64,000 nucleotides of DNA from Cyanidiococcus yangmingshanensis (lineage: Eukaryota; Rhodophyta; Bangiophyceae; Cyanidiales; Cyanidiaceae), in assembly GCA_013995675.1 (NCBI GenBank), contig VWRR01000001.1, positions 372,001 to 436,000 of the forward strand, given 5' to 3'. The notes under the pieces are model-generated. The model was not told the DNA's origin and made no database searches. It saw only the letters and a program-made list of their open reading frames with translations. Of this stretch, positions 39,389-49,604 are shown piece by piece (the stretch's first letter is position 1; each line of letters opens with the position of its first letter). The position numbers and the translations under genes were made by a program.

Positions 39389-40180
39389 TTAGTTTTGGTC
39401 GGATTCCTCGGCCCACAATGCAAGACCCCCTCCGCGACCGCGACCTGCTAGAATGAATGAATCCGTATAGAAAAATGTGAAAAACGGGAGGCGACGTCTA
39501 TGTTGCAGAGAAAGCTCCTCCAATCTGGGTTCATGTTTCTTGTAACGCACGCCCGGGCTAAGTAAACCGAAACTCTGGAGACGAAGTTCGCAAAAATCGA
39601 AGAGCAGACGATTGTACTTCTTCATAAACACACAGGGACCGGCAAACTGAATACCCAGGAGGTGTAACGGTAAGTATGCCTCATTCATGACAAAGCGCAC
39701 ATGATAGGGGCTTTCTGGCTCAGTTCTAAAATGTATTCTCGCTTCCAGAGGGAAATACATGCCTGCCCGGATATTAACGTCTGATGACTCTTCGCTCAAA
39801 CGTTCGGATAACGCCCTCTGCGCTCTTTTGCTTATGCTGTAGATAAGTCGCCACGATCCTTCAATCGAGGCGTCATCCATTTTCGCGCTCGTTCCTGCCT
39901 CAAGCCGTGAAGTTTTTTCTTTGGAACATTTTTCAAGATGTAAAAGTGCGGCTCCGATAGCAGCCGTTCCTGGCCTTTGCGCTTCGAAGGCGTTGGCAGG
40001 GTTTGAAACCCGGCCCGTTTCAACTTTCGATCCTCGCAAAAGAACAGAGTCCGCCGCACGATGTAAAACTTTTGCCGCCTCCGCTGGTGACTGAAAATTT
40101 TTTCCCGTTAGACATAAGCTCGCAGCTTTCTCCGCTCTTCCGGAGCTTTGGCTTGCCCGCAACAGTGGTACTCCAAACAT
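39389..40180 (-). CDS. Plastid lipid-associated protein / fibrillin-like
   Basis: A 263-residue protein. After an N-terminal region of about 90 residues, likely a transit peptide, it has features of the PAP/fibrillin family. These are GSWRLIYS (about residue 107), a beta-rich middle with ARIHFR and YLPLHLLGIQF, and a C-terminal block FYTDSFILAGRGRGG resembling the family's Y-D-R-x-x-RG ending. Fibrillins bind lipids in plastoglobules and thylakoids. The frame is open further upstream but has no ATG before 40180. It converges on PGR5 with an 85-base gap and is divergent from the TFIIH gene. The assignment is moderate because the central part diverges. Confidence 0.6.
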   Translation of the reverse strand: MFGVPLLRASQSSGRAEKAASLCLTGKNFQSPAEAAKVLHRAADSVLLRGSKVETGRVSNPANAFEAQRPGTAAIGAALLHLEKCSKEKTSRLEAGTSAKMDDASIEGSWRLIYSISKRAQRALSERLSEESSDVNIRAGMYFPLEARIHFRTEPESPYHVRFVMNEAYLPLHLLGIQFAGPCVFMKKYNRLLFDFCELRLQSFGLLSPGVRYKKHEPRLEELSLQHRRRLPFFTFFYTDSFILAGRGRGGGLALWAEESDQN

Positions 40181-40370
40181 AAGGTGCACTGCGCTTACGA
40201 TCAGAGCCGAAATCTGCGTTTCCCGCAATCTGCATTCGCCAAAACACAAATTTCTGTTTTTCCTCGCTAGCTTGTACCGAAGGAGGCCTAGTTATTGATG
40301 TCACGAAGGCTAAGTCTTGGCTGACGTCGTAATTTTCTTTCTGAAAGTGCTGCTCCACGAGGGGTCCAGC
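40181..40370. promoter_or_regulatory. Divergent promoter, fibrillin-like / TFIIH p44
   Basis: A 190-base region between two divergent start codons, presumed to serve both genes. No known element was recognised. Confidence 0.35.
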
Positions 40371-41945
40371 ATGAGCTCTGATCTAACGCAAACCCGGAAA
40401 GAAAAAGTTGCTGACCGCACTGGTGGCGCTCAAGGCGACATAGAAGACAGATCTCTAGCTGCCCAGCGGCGAGACCATGGAGAGAACTATGCATGGGAAC
40501 GCCGATACGAGCGTAGCTGGGATGTCATTGAAGTGAGCGAAGCAAGTGGAAAGATTTTTCGACGAGATAGCCTCGATCAACAGCGAAACCGCCATAGAGA
40601 GTTAAAGCGGCTTTTAGCGGATCCCACCTCGGCTCGCTCAGTTTGCGGAATCGGTCGCTCGCTTGGCCTCATACGCTTTCTAGTTTTTGCACTCGACCTT
40701 TCTGCAGCAGTGCGCTCCAGGTCAAGGTCCAGTCTGAGCAGCGCGTATCTAGATTTGAAGCCCTCTCGTTGGGTGGCGTTGTTGTCAGGAGCACAATATT
40801 TCGTGCGAGAGTTCTTCAACGAAAATGCTGTTTCCCAGTTGGCGCTGGTGATACTTCAGGAAGGAATTGCAACCCAAGTCACGGAAATGTCGGGCTCTGC
40901 TCGTCTGCATCTCGATGCCCTGAATGCACTTCGAAAAGGTACTAGCAAATTTCTTCGCAAAGGCGACGGTGGCCAAGCTTCTCTTCAAAACTGTCTAGAA
41001 CTAGGGCATCGAATTCATGCGACTTTGCCAAGATTCGGAACGCGCGAAATGCTTATTATATACGGGGCTCTATCCACGTGCGATCCGAATGACATACACC
41101 AAACGATACAAGGTTGCGTCCTAACCAACATCCAAGTGAGTATCATTGGATTGGGCGCGGAGGTTTTCATTCTGCGCGCAACAGCGGAACGAACGGGTGG
41201 AACTTATCGAGTACCCGTACAGAATGATCATTTTAGACAGCTGCTTCGGCAGCAGGTTCGCCCGCCGCAAGGTCCTGGTCGCTCGACACGCACAAGCCAA
41301 CCGGATTCCCAAGGAGTTGTGATGCGGATGGTCATGGGCTTTCCACCGAGGCTCGCTCGTGAACGTCTGGCGATCACGATAGACACTCGGCGTGCGCACC
41401 GCCTAGGATTCGAGTGCCCGCAATGCAGGCAGTGGCTCTCCGAGGTGCCCGGAAACTGCATCTTGTGCGGGCTAACCTTAACGAGCGCGCTGCATTTGGC
41501 GCGCTCCTACCATCATATCTTTCCGGCGTCTCTTTTCGAGGAGTATCATGAATTCTCTTCACCATCATCAAGCTCACCCATAAGTAGCGATGATACGTCT
41601 GAAGACCTCGCGCGAGTGAGACATAGGGCTGATCAGTTCCCAAGAGACGATACTCTCAGTTGGCAATGCAGCGGTTGCCTCAGAGACTTGCCCATATCTA
41701 ATAATCTTCGATTACAGTGTTCGGGTGTGTGCAAAAAACTCTTTTGTATCGAATGTGATCAGCTCGTGCATGAGCGCACGCACATTTGCCCGGGATGTCT
41801 TGCCGTGCTTGTGGGTAGACGAAAGGAACTCTTTTCTCAAAAGTTCGTTCAGAATGGCGAATCGGGCGACAGGTTTGAAAGATCCGAAGTTCAGGTTGCC
41901 TCTGGGATGTTTCCATCAGCCAAGGCAGAGTTTCTTTCAAGCTGA
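40371..41945 (+). CDS. SSL1: TFIIH subunit p44 / SSL1
   Basis: Core subunit of transcription and repair factor TFIIH that activates the XPD helicase. The 524-residue protein shows the von Willebrand A-like domain (about 30-260), with WDVIEVSE, a degenerate metal site in FALDLSAAV, SQLALVILQ and IIYGALSTCDPNDI. Zinc modules follow: CPQC and CILCG (about 350-370), and the C-terminal RING-like C4C4 domain with CSGC, CSGVC, CIEC and CPGC. A Ser-rich linker between the zinc modules lengthens it beyond human p44 (395). The ATG at 40371 is the first in frame. The last 55 bases overlap the convergent zinc finger gene. Confidence 0.92.
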   Translation: MSSDLTQTRKEKVADRTGGAQGDIEDRSLAAQRRDHGENYAWERRYERSWDVIEVSEASGKIFRRDSLDQQRNRHRELKRLLADPTSARSVCGIGRSLGLIRFLVFALDLSAAVRSRSRSSLSSAYLDLKPSRWVALLSGAQYFVREFFNENAVSQLALVILQEGIATQVTEMSGSARLHLDALNALRKGTSKFLRKGDGGQASLQNCLELGHRIHATLPRFGTREMLIIYGALSTCDPNDIHQTIQGCVLTNIQVSIIGLGAEVFILRATAERTGGTYRVPVQNDHFRQLLRQQVRPPQGPGRSTRTSQPDSQGVVMRMVMGFPPRLARERLAITIDTRRAHRLGFECPQCRQWLSEVPGNCILCGLTLTSALHLARSYHHIFPASLFEEYHEFSSPSSSSPISSDDTSEDLARVRHRADQFPRDDTLSWQCSGCLRDLPISNNLRLQCSGVCKKLFCIECDQLVHERTHICPGCLAVLVGRRKELFSQKFVQNGESGDRFERSEVQVASGMFPSAKAEFLSS

Positions 41946-42851
41946 CGAAACCTTTCCGCCGATGAGTCGCGCGCCTCGCTTTCTGCGGAGCCCTCCATCT
42001 CATCTGAATCATCATGATGCTCTCTCTCGAATTCTTTCAACTCCTCAAGCGCCTTCGCGGCGTCCTTAAGATCGCCGCATCCAAAACAACGACTGCATCG
42101 CTCTCTACGGAAACCGCCGCAGAGGGGGCATTTCATCAAATTTCCATGCGGCAAGAGCACTGGCAAGTGAACCACAATGCGGCGATTCTTCATGTTAGAC
42201 TGGAATTCACGCGTACGAATAATGCCACGTCCATTACAGTATTCACAGTTCTCCCAGCCGGTGCCGTTACATGCTGAACAGCGGGTTTTCGCTCGGCGCG
42301 CTGCAAATGGTCGCAGGGTTTCCAGACGACGCAGGTATCCCACGCTTTCTAATATCCTCTGCCTTGCTAGTTCTAGTTTGGCTCTCCAGTGGCTGTCCTT
42401 CGAGTTGGGTGGTCGCTGGTATGTCAAAAGACTCTGCGGTACACGCGCAGGCGCGTATTTCTCGATGTTTTTGAGCATATCTATTTTGCAAGCCTCTCCA
42501 GAACAGTGGCACTCTTTCCAGTTTGGTTCGGATATAAGGAACTCTTCCTATTTGCTGATGGTGCCCCTCGGCATCAATCAGTGGCTGGACCTTAAGGTTC
42601 GAAAGCGTTTCGGTTGACACTCGATTCTGAGCGAGAAACGCCGAGGCTTCATTGACGTTCTCTGTTTGTTGAGGCTCTCGTTCGGCGTTATCCTTTTGCC
42701 CCAGGTGTTTCCTCCCCAAGGCTACCTCCTCAGCGACCGCTTCCGTCTTCTTTACGGGTTTTGCAGCCTGATGCTGCTTCCGCAAGGGTTTTCGCGGGGA
42801 AGACTCTACACAGCTTAAAACCGCGGAACAGGAAAAAGAAAAGATAAACAT
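41891..42851 (-). CDS. DnaJ-type Cys-rich zinc finger protein, probably two exons
   Basis: The C-terminal frame (41891-42478 from its own ATG, 195 residues) has a DnaJ-like Cys-rich zinc domain: CSACNGTG, CEYCNGRG, CPLCGG and CSRCFGCG. This layout occurs in plastid proteins such as BSD2 that help assemble complexes. Upstream, a second frame begins with ATG at 42851 and a hydrophobic, signal-like N terminus. A candidate 43-base intron (42548-42590, GT-AG on the minus strand) joins the two in frame as 41891-42547 plus 42591-42851, giving 305 residues. The intron has a weak donor (GTCCAG), so the single-exon model remains possible. The acidic C terminus overlaps the end of TFIIH p44 by 55 bases. 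Plastid function is inferred. Confidence 0.6.
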
Positions 42852-43131
42852 AAGCCAAGAAGTCCTCAGTCACAAACGAAGTTCACGTATTTCTCCGCGG
42901 TTTGCAACAAAGTTCTCCGGCAAAGCGTTCCTGTGCTCAGCGCGAGTCAATCCATCATCGGCGTGAGCAGCAGAAGCAAGCTCGCTCGTCCTTTGATCGT
43001 GGGAAGCAGTACCGATCGGACAGAAACTGGATCTCGATGCCAGTCACCTCTTCTGCAGCTAGCTCCTTTCCGAAATGGCAGCTCTTTGAAAGGCTCCATT
43101 ACTTAGATGACTGCAAATTGACAATTCATTT

Positions 43132-44418
43132 TTACAGCAGCACGCTTCGCGAAACTGATGAATCTCTATGGATGGACCAAATTTGCTCGCCGAGTAGAGC
43201 ATCGATAGTCACGACACGTAACTGGGGAAAATGCTTTTCTCGCGGCACTGGTATAGTATCTGTCACGATTACTTCCTCGAAGACACCTGGTTCACTGAGG
43301 CGGTCGACTGCAAGCCCGCTGAACACGGCGTGTGTTGCCATCGCAAAAACACGTTCCGCCCCCTTCTCCCGTAGTAGCCGAGCTGCGGCACATATGGTGC
43401 CAGCAGTGTCAATCATATCGTCCACCAAGACCACTGTTCTACCATCAACCTCCCCGATAAGATTCATGACCTCAGCGACATTATGCCCCGAACGCCGCTT
43501 GTCGATAATCGCAAGCGGTGCGTCATAGAGGGCCTTTGCAAACGCCCGCGCTCGGGCGACGCCGCCAACGTCGGGTGCAACAACAACCAAGTCCGTCACT
43601 TTTTTCCCCAATCCATTAGAGTTCGGTTCGCTAGCGTCCCGACCAATCCGTTCCAACAGGTAGCTAACTAGGACTGGAGAGGCGTATAGGTGATCTACTG
43701 GGATATCAAAATAACCACATGATTGCGGTGAATGAATATCGACTAGGATCATGCGGTCCGCGCCGGCGCGGGTGATTAAGTTTGCCATAAGCTTAGATGA
43801 AAGTGCTTCGCGTTTTTCTACTAAACGATCTGCTCGCGCATAACCATAATAAGGAATCACAACGGTGACTTGAGCTGCGTGTGCCCTTTTCACCGCATCA
43901 ATCGTGATGAGCAGCTCCATGATTGAGTCGGATACGCAGGGTCCGCATGTGCTGCATATCAGGAAAACGTCACAACCGCGCACGGACTCTGGAAGCTTCA
44001 CGTACAGCTCTCCATCAGAGAAACGCTTTCTTATGATCGGATCAGCGCCATCTTTGCCCAGATAGCGGGCTACTCGGTCTGGAAGTTCTCCTGTGCTACT
44101 CCCGCCAAATATGCGTAAGCGAGACGTGCCGAAATTCAACCCAGAGCGGACGATGGCCTCTGATCGAGGCACAATCGGCACGAAATCAGCAATGAAAGCG
44201 CTTTGTTTTCGGCGATCCTGCTCTTTCTCAGGGGGTTCAACGATCGCTTTGACCTTGAAACCTCCTGGTCGTCTGTACTCTTTTCTCCCTGCTTCTCGAG
44301 GTTTCATTCGGCCAAACTGGCCCAAGTGAAGAGAGCGCGAGGGCTCGAGTGATGCGCTCGTCTTTTGAGTTTGCGATCTGAAAGCTGGCAACGGTACAAA
44401 CAGAGCTCGTGCACTCAT
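43132..44418 (-). CDS. PRPS: Ribose-phosphate pyrophosphokinase, organelle-targeted
   Basis: Makes PRPP from ribose 5-phosphate and ATP for nucleotide, His and Trp synthesis. The 428 residues include a basic N-terminal extension of about 100 (transit peptide probable). The catalytic core follows: KRFSDGELYVKLPESVRG, IPYYGYARADR, the metal site DIHSPQ, the flexible part APDVGG and DKRR, and the PRPP-binding loop VLVDDMIDTAGT. Motifs match class I (phosphate-dependent) synthetases, although the basic extension is unusual for cytosolic ones. The frame is open further upstream without another ATG. Single exon. Confidence 0.93.
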   Translation of the reverse strand: MSARALFVPLPAFRSQTQKTSASLEPSRSLHLGQFGRMKPREAGRKEYRRPGGFKVKAIVEPPEKEQDRRKQSAFIADFVPIVPRSEAIVRSGLNFGTSRLRIFGGSSTGELPDRVARYLGKDGADPIIRKRFSDGELYVKLPESVRGCDVFLICSTCGPCVSDSIMELLITIDAVKRAHAAQVTVVIPYYGYARADRLVEKREALSSKLMANLITRAGADRMILVDIHSPQSCGYFDIPVDHLYASPVLVSYLLERIGRDASEPNSNGLGKKVTDLVVVAPDVGGVARARAFAKALYDAPLAIIDKRRSGHNVAEVMNLIGEVDGRTVVLVDDMIDTAGTICAAARLLREKGAERVFAMATHAVFSGLAVDRLSEPGVFEEVIVTDTIPVPREKHFPQLRVVTIDALLGEQIWSIHRDSSVSRSVLL

Positions 44419-44589
44419 CCCGTCAACAAAATCTCGTGACTGCTTGAAGAATCGGTGCAAAACTCGTGAGAAGTTTCGTGAGCGAGCCGACGAAAAACAA
44501 CTGAGGGTTACACTCGAACGTTAGAACCCAAGCTTGGTAGCACGAGAAATCGCTCCAAGACACGTAACCTGGAGTTACAAAAGCGGTAA

Positions 44590-45048
44590 TTACACTTCTT
44601 CTGTGCCAACTCCCTCTTCCAGTGGTGGTTCGCAGTACTGCTCGAGACCTGTCGAAGCGCGAGGGTGTTTGTGAATACTCGGGCTAACGTTGTTCGCCGT
44701 TGTTGAACACAGCTCGTCGATGCAAAAAACGCGATGTCCGAGTGCTTCCTGTGCGGGCGCGTCACGCAACAGCCGCCCGCCGGTGCGAGGCAAATGCTGG
44801 AGGCGGTTCGCGCCACTGTCTTGTCGCGACGACGAGGGCGCAAACGGCGCCAAGCGCGAACTCATCGGATAGCTTTGAGGTGCTCTGGCCAATTTTGGAT
44901 AGCATCCTGCTTTGATAGAATACCCTTCGCCTCGCGAAAGAGTGATCCCCATAGAAGAGGGAGCGGTCTGCTGCTGCGAAAGCAATAATGTTCGTTTATG
45001 GATGGTCTCTGAAGAGGCCTCGATCTGAATTTCGTGACTATTGTCCAT
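44590..45048 (-). CDS. Hypothetical protein, 152 residues
   Basis: An ATG-started frame beginning MDMDNSHE, rich in Ser, Gln and Pro, with no membrane span or motif that I recognise. Overlapping frames are open on the other strand because the area 44.7-44.88 kb is GC-rich, so this may be chance. It is kept as a low-confidence candidate. Confidence 0.22.
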   Translation of the reverse strand: MDNSHEIQIEASSETIHKRTLLLSQQQTAPSSMGITLSRGEGYSIKAGCYPKLARAPQSYPMSSRLAPFAPSSSRQDSGANRLQHLPRTGGRLLRDAPAQEALGHRVFCIDELCSTTANNVSPSIHKHPRASTGLEQYCEPPLEEGVGTEEV

Positions 45049-46075
45049 GTCCACCCTGCAAAGTCAACAAAATCTCTCTGCGGTTTTCTAGAAACAACGG
45101 GTCGGTACTTTCCGCGTTTCTGCCCTTAGAAACGCTCGGTGCATGATGACTGAAATCAATGATGTTGATCTTCGAAGTCTGCTGTAATGAGGAATAGATG
45201 TATCAATTTCATTTCTGTTCAATCCGAGATTATGTGAGCAGCTCTAGAGCTCTTCGCTATTTCTTCGTGGCACCTATTCTTATTCTTTCAAGATGCAAGC
45301 CATTACAATGAGATTCAGTGTGGTTTTGGCGAGAACGATGAACTTTACTGCGTCTTCGCAACCTCAATTTGGACGTGATTCACGGCTGAGTGCTCAAATC
45401 TTTTCGCACGTAACCAGAGAGTACACAAAATTGGGACAAGATCCATTTCAGACAGTATATGTTGTTCATCAGGAACGTTTAGGGTCTTGGCAAGGTTCAT
45501 GAAAGCGAGTTCAACCGATCCAACTTGCATCGTCCGCTCAACGTTTTTCACTTTCCAGTGGTTGTCGGAATCCTACGGAGGAATCCGACACAAGTGGGTA
45601 CACCTACGTAAACGAATCTTCGCCGCTTTAACCTAACCAAACAATGTCGACGCTTCTGCTTTACATACTGACATCAACGATTGATTCGCGAAGATTACCG
45701 AGCGCATGGTACTTCCGTCCGGCCACGAAGCAGATAACGCCACAGAAGAGGACGAGTTAGTGTTCGTTGAAAGTTTGTTCGGATGACGGTGCTAGTTGCT
45801 CTCCTTTGACCAACACAAACAGATGCCGATACCCGCGCGTGCCCAAAACTCCCCAAGAGTTCACCAAAGTAGCTATACACTGTGCGTATCTGTTGATCGT
45901 TCGCGGTTGCAGTATGGCCACTTTTTTCGGAACTATGCTAGGACTAGTACGTGATCTACCAACTTCTATGACCGGACGATTTCCGGCGACAGCAACGACC
46001 AACTTACTTGATATGCTGCTGTTTCTCAATTTAAAAAAGCGCAGAACATCTTGGTTCATGTAAGAAGGGAGCTAA
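45049..46075. other. Intergenic region, nothing recognised
   Basis: About 1 kb with only short frames on both strands, none with family resemblance. No repeat or RNA gene was recognised. Confidence 0.45.
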
Positions 46076-47035
46076 ATGAACGTAACAAACACATTGTTTG
46101 TTACAGAGCAAAACGACAGCGAGATTTTCCCTCGATGCATTGATCGAGGAAATCCTGCCGGTACGATTTGTACGATCGATTTTGCCTGCCGCATGTCGCC
46201 GCCGACAATGGACGCGACGACATCTCTTCAGCGAGATCGCAAGTGGAGCTGGTACGGGCCAAAATTGCTGCGCCGCAAAATCGAGCCGGGCAGTGTTTTC
46301 TCTGCAGTATGTCCAACGGGCCTGGAGAAAACGTGGTTCGACCTTGGGTCGAGCTTGCGTTCGAAAACCTTTAGCAAAGCAAGCTTGTTCTCTTTCGTGC
46401 GAGTCGACATGGAAGAAGCGCTTCAACTTGAAGCGTGGTCTACCTGTCGTTCATCCTTCTTTGTCGGAGTCTTTGTCGGTGTGCTTCTTGCGAGCTTGTG
46501 CACTCCCTTCGTGGGGTTAACGAACACATTACGAATGGTTCTGCAGGCACAAATGGGAAGTTTGGCAATTGCCGCCTCAGGTCAGTTGTTTAGTGTCCTG
46601 GCCGCATACTGGAACGGCGCCTTTCAGCTAAGTATGGAGAGTGGTCTGTGGGCGCTCGAGTCTGCGATGGGTGCGTGTTCGTTCAGCGTTGGTAACCTTT
46701 GTGGAGCCTCTTGTGGCGGTATCCTTGGAACATTTCTATCAATCAGGCTGGGATCCGTTCTAGCAAGTGATATTGAAGAGGAATGGGTGCTTCTGTCTCA
46801 GTGCGCGATCAAGGGTGTGCAACGATTGGCAGTCATTGGTGATCTTAATTTGTTGAAACGAATTGTTGCATTGCGAGCTGCGGCCTCGACAGGAGAGTTT
46901 GAACCGACAGTTCCTCGAGCGAATAGCGAAAACACAAGGACTGTTATCGCCTCTGACAATATCGAGTTGATATCTTCCAGGAGAGAGTGTCCTACCTTCG
47001 CGTACACATCATGCTCTTTATGGACGATGGCGTGA
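46076..47035 (+). CDS. Hypothetical membrane protein
   Basis: A 319-codon frame from an ATG at 46076. The first about 110 residues are mixed and may be a presequence. Residues about 125-230 hold three or four hydrophobic stretches rich in Gly, Ala, Leu and Ser (for example SSFFVGVFVGVLLASL and CGGILGTFLSI), suggesting a polytopic membrane protein. The C-terminal about 80 residues are polar. An internal ATG at 46409 (MEEALQLEAW) would start just before the hydrophobic part. I do not recognise the family. Confidence 0.45.
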   Translation: MNVTNTLFVTEQNDSEIFPRCIDRGNPAGTICTIDFACRMSPPTMDATTSLQRDRKWSWYGPKLLRRKIEPGSVFSAVCPTGLEKTWFDLGSSLRSKTFSKASLFSFVRVDMEEALQLEAWSTCRSSFFVGVFVGVLLASLCTPFVGLTNTLRMVLQAQMGSLAIAASGQLFSVLAAYWNGAFQLSMESGLWALESAMGACSFSVGNLCGASCGGILGTFLSIRLGSVLASDIEEEWVLLSQCAIKGVQRLAVIGDLNLLKRIVALRAAASTGEFEPTVPRANSENTRTVIASDNIELISSRRECPTFAYTSCSLWTMA

Positions 47036-47763
47036 ATCTGCACGAATTCATTTGCATGAGCGACCATATCCTGTACAAACGGGTATCATGACCTGAAAAA
47101 CAACAAATATGCCGTATAGAGGATAGAACAAAGATCACCCGCTAAGAACTTTCGTGGAACGGTGATTCTCGCATGAACTGCGAGAAGTTCCGTCTCAGAG
47201 TTCGCTTGAGCTAGCGAGATACTGCTTCGTTTTCGTTCTCAACGACTACAGATGCGCAGCGAAACCATACCAAGCGCATTTCATCCATCAAGGGAAAATC
47301 GTTCGTAATGTCAATCTCGTGACTGTCGCCCTCCCCAGTGAAAGCGCTCATGCTCATGCGCAACGTAAGTGAGGTCGACAGCAAATCTGTCGCTTAGCAC
47401 AGCGACTGGCGCCTTTGGTCCGAAGTCTCAGTCAAATGCTTGGTTTCTTCCATCTGGGTTCATTCAGGTGAAAGAAATCGAGGAAAAATGAAGACGCTCA
47501 AGGATTCCAAAAAATTTTCGACGGACTGTCATGGCTGCATAAGGGATCATCGGCAAGGGAGCGCTCTTTGTTGCACCAGAAGGAAAGACATTCCGTAGAT
47601 GTATCACCAATTCCAATCTTCCCGTTCTGAACAAGCTTAAAATCGCTTCTGTGCTGCATTTTCCAACAATAGAAGTATCTGCTATCAGAAACTCCATGAA
47701 AGATGAGGAAGTCGCATCAAACTCTATGCAGAGCGCTTCTAATTTGTACCATGAACAGAGAGA
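47036..47763. other. Intergenic region, nothing recognised
   Basis: About 0.7 kb between the membrane-protein frame and the convergent kinase gene. One short minus-strand frame (47.46-47.70 kb) resembles nothing known to me. Confidence 0.45.
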
Positions 47764-49604
47764 TCAGTCTCCGGACCGTCCGCAATCTGCCCCATCTATG
47801 CTAAATATCTCGACACCCTCCGAGACAGCGATGCGCATCTCTTCAAGGACATCAACAACATCGCGTCCAGTGTGTTCGCTATCTGAATCTCTGTTTCTAG
47901 TGTATGCTCGTAGGCTGCTCTGTTCTGATACGGAAGATGCTGAGGAGCTGAGTGCATTCTGACCTTCAAAGTGGCGAGGTCCTGTGCGAAGACCGCTGTT
48001 TCGTGCATCTAGATAGTCACCAAACGCGTGCAAGGCATGCGGAGCCACATACGTGAATGCAACGAGATAGGTTTCAGGTCGGGGGCTGGTTTGAATGCCT
48101 GGTGACGTGTGTGGAGAAATATTCAAACTTGCGTCGCGGACCGATGTCGAGCAGCTCGTGGTGCTCTCGACAGGAATTTCCTCCGTTGCAGGTATTATCG
48201 GCGGTCGCTCCAGACGCTCACGCACGCGCCTCCAAGAAACACCGCGGAACCAACGGTGGTGCCGTAAGCGTAGGGCGTTGCCCAGTCTTTCGTCTGGGAG
48301 AGCGACACAGCAGCTGCCGCACAAGCGATTGAGCCTCGGTCGATAGATAGTGTGGGAATTTGACCTTTGCCCTCATGATCCGCTTGTAGAGTGCCTCACG
48401 CGAGAAAACATTTTCTGGTGCTCCCTTCTCTTTCGGGTTGCCTGAGGCCACCTCCGGGTGCATTACTGCTGGAATGGCGTCCACTATCCGGGGTCGACGG
48501 ACGGCGGCGTTTGCCACACAGACCTTGTGCTTTCACTGAGAAAGGCGGCTCCCCAGTAAGCATCTCGTAAATGAGGCACCCATATGACCAGTAGTCTGCA
48601 GCAAACGAGTGACCCTCGCGAGCGAGCAACTCAGGCGCCATGTAGTGCTCTGTGCCGCACCATGAATGCGTCAAACATTGCACCGCATCGATTTCAGATG
48701 AATGGTTCTCCGACAGCTGCGTCTGCTCAACGGATGCCGCACTATTCACGTTAGAGTCTTCACCAAAGCCTTTGGAGGCAAGAGATTCACGCTGACAATT
48801 CGGCCGCGTCTCGACCATCGGGCAAGCGAATGATGAGGGCGTATCAGTCTCAAGTCGACCCATGCCTGCCTTGCTTAACCCGAAGTCAGTCAACGCTACA
48901 TGTCCTTCATGATCGAGCAGCACGTTTTCGGGTTTTAAATCCCGGTGTACAATTCCCATAGAATGGAGATGCTGCAACGCAATGAGCATTTCTGCCGCGT
49001 AGAAGCGCGCAACTTCTTCACTAAAGAGGGCTTCCTTACGCAGATGCTCCATAAGAGGCCCACCACGTAAGTAGTCCATCACTAGAAACACTCTCGAAGA
49101 TGTCTGGAACGCGCAATGCAGACGAACAATAAATGGGTGCGCTGAGGCTCGCTCAACCGCACATGCTGCACCGCTGCCTTGAGATTCCACCGTCTCTGCA
49201 CCTTTTTCATACCCGCGATCCATTAGTAGTGCTAGGATGTCTCGTTCAACACGAGCCTGTGCATGGCCGCCGCTGCGGATGAGCGCCTCTTTCTTCATAG
49301 ACTTTATCGCAAAAAAAATCCCAGTAGGTCGATGTCGAGCCAGGTACACCTTACCAAATGCACCCGACCCAAGCAGGTGGAGAATCTGAAACTGCTCCAG
49401 CCGACTGTGGCGGCTTGAGGTCCCAACTCCGGGCGGTTTCCTAGCGGAGCCATCCGCGGGGTCCCCGGCGGAGAATAACAAGTCATTCGGGCGAACTCTC
49501 ACACTGCTTTCCGGTCCACTTGCCGTTCGGATAAATATCGGAAAACTAGCATCAAGTTGCTTCTCCATGAGATTCGATACGCTTGAAGTTGATGCGGACG
49601 CCAT
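47764..49604 (-). CDS. AGC-family Ser/Thr protein kinase, S6K/AKT-like
   Basis: The kinase motifs are LGSGAFGKVYLA, AIKSMKKE, HRDLKPENVLL, DFG, activation segment SWCGTEHYMAPE and the C-tail hydrophobic motif VAFTYVAP. The last resembles p70 S6 kinase, where a TOR complex phosphorylates the Thr. Exon 1 is 49604-48524. A 109-base intron (48523-48415) is followed by exon 2 to 47764. Removing it joins PPFSVKAQ to ENVFSREALYKRI, as in AGC kinases. Within exon 2 the frame changes by +1 near 48295-48297, a GGG run on the plus strand. The conserved LLCRSP precedes the break and DERLGN follows it. With one base fewer, the product is 576 residues. Inserts of about 30 residues after helix C and about 65 in the activation loop are unusual. 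A sequence error is the simplest reading of the frame change. Confidence 0.82.
48415..48523 (-). other. Intron in the AGC kinase gene
   Basis: A 109-base intron with donor AAG/GTCTGT (minus strand, 48523) and acceptor CACCAG (48415). It has no strong branch-site consensus. It contains no stop in the exon 1 frame, but reading through leaves the kinase C-lobe out of frame. Splicing restores the expected AGC sequence across the join. Confidence 0.75.

Noticed and set aside
42902-43528. 208-codon plus-strand frame
   Set aside because: Mostly antisense to PRPP synthetase, and the product is low complexity.
44734-44988. Plus-strand 84-codon Arg-rich frame
   Set aside because: It sits in a GC-rich patch open on several frames and has no recognisable content.
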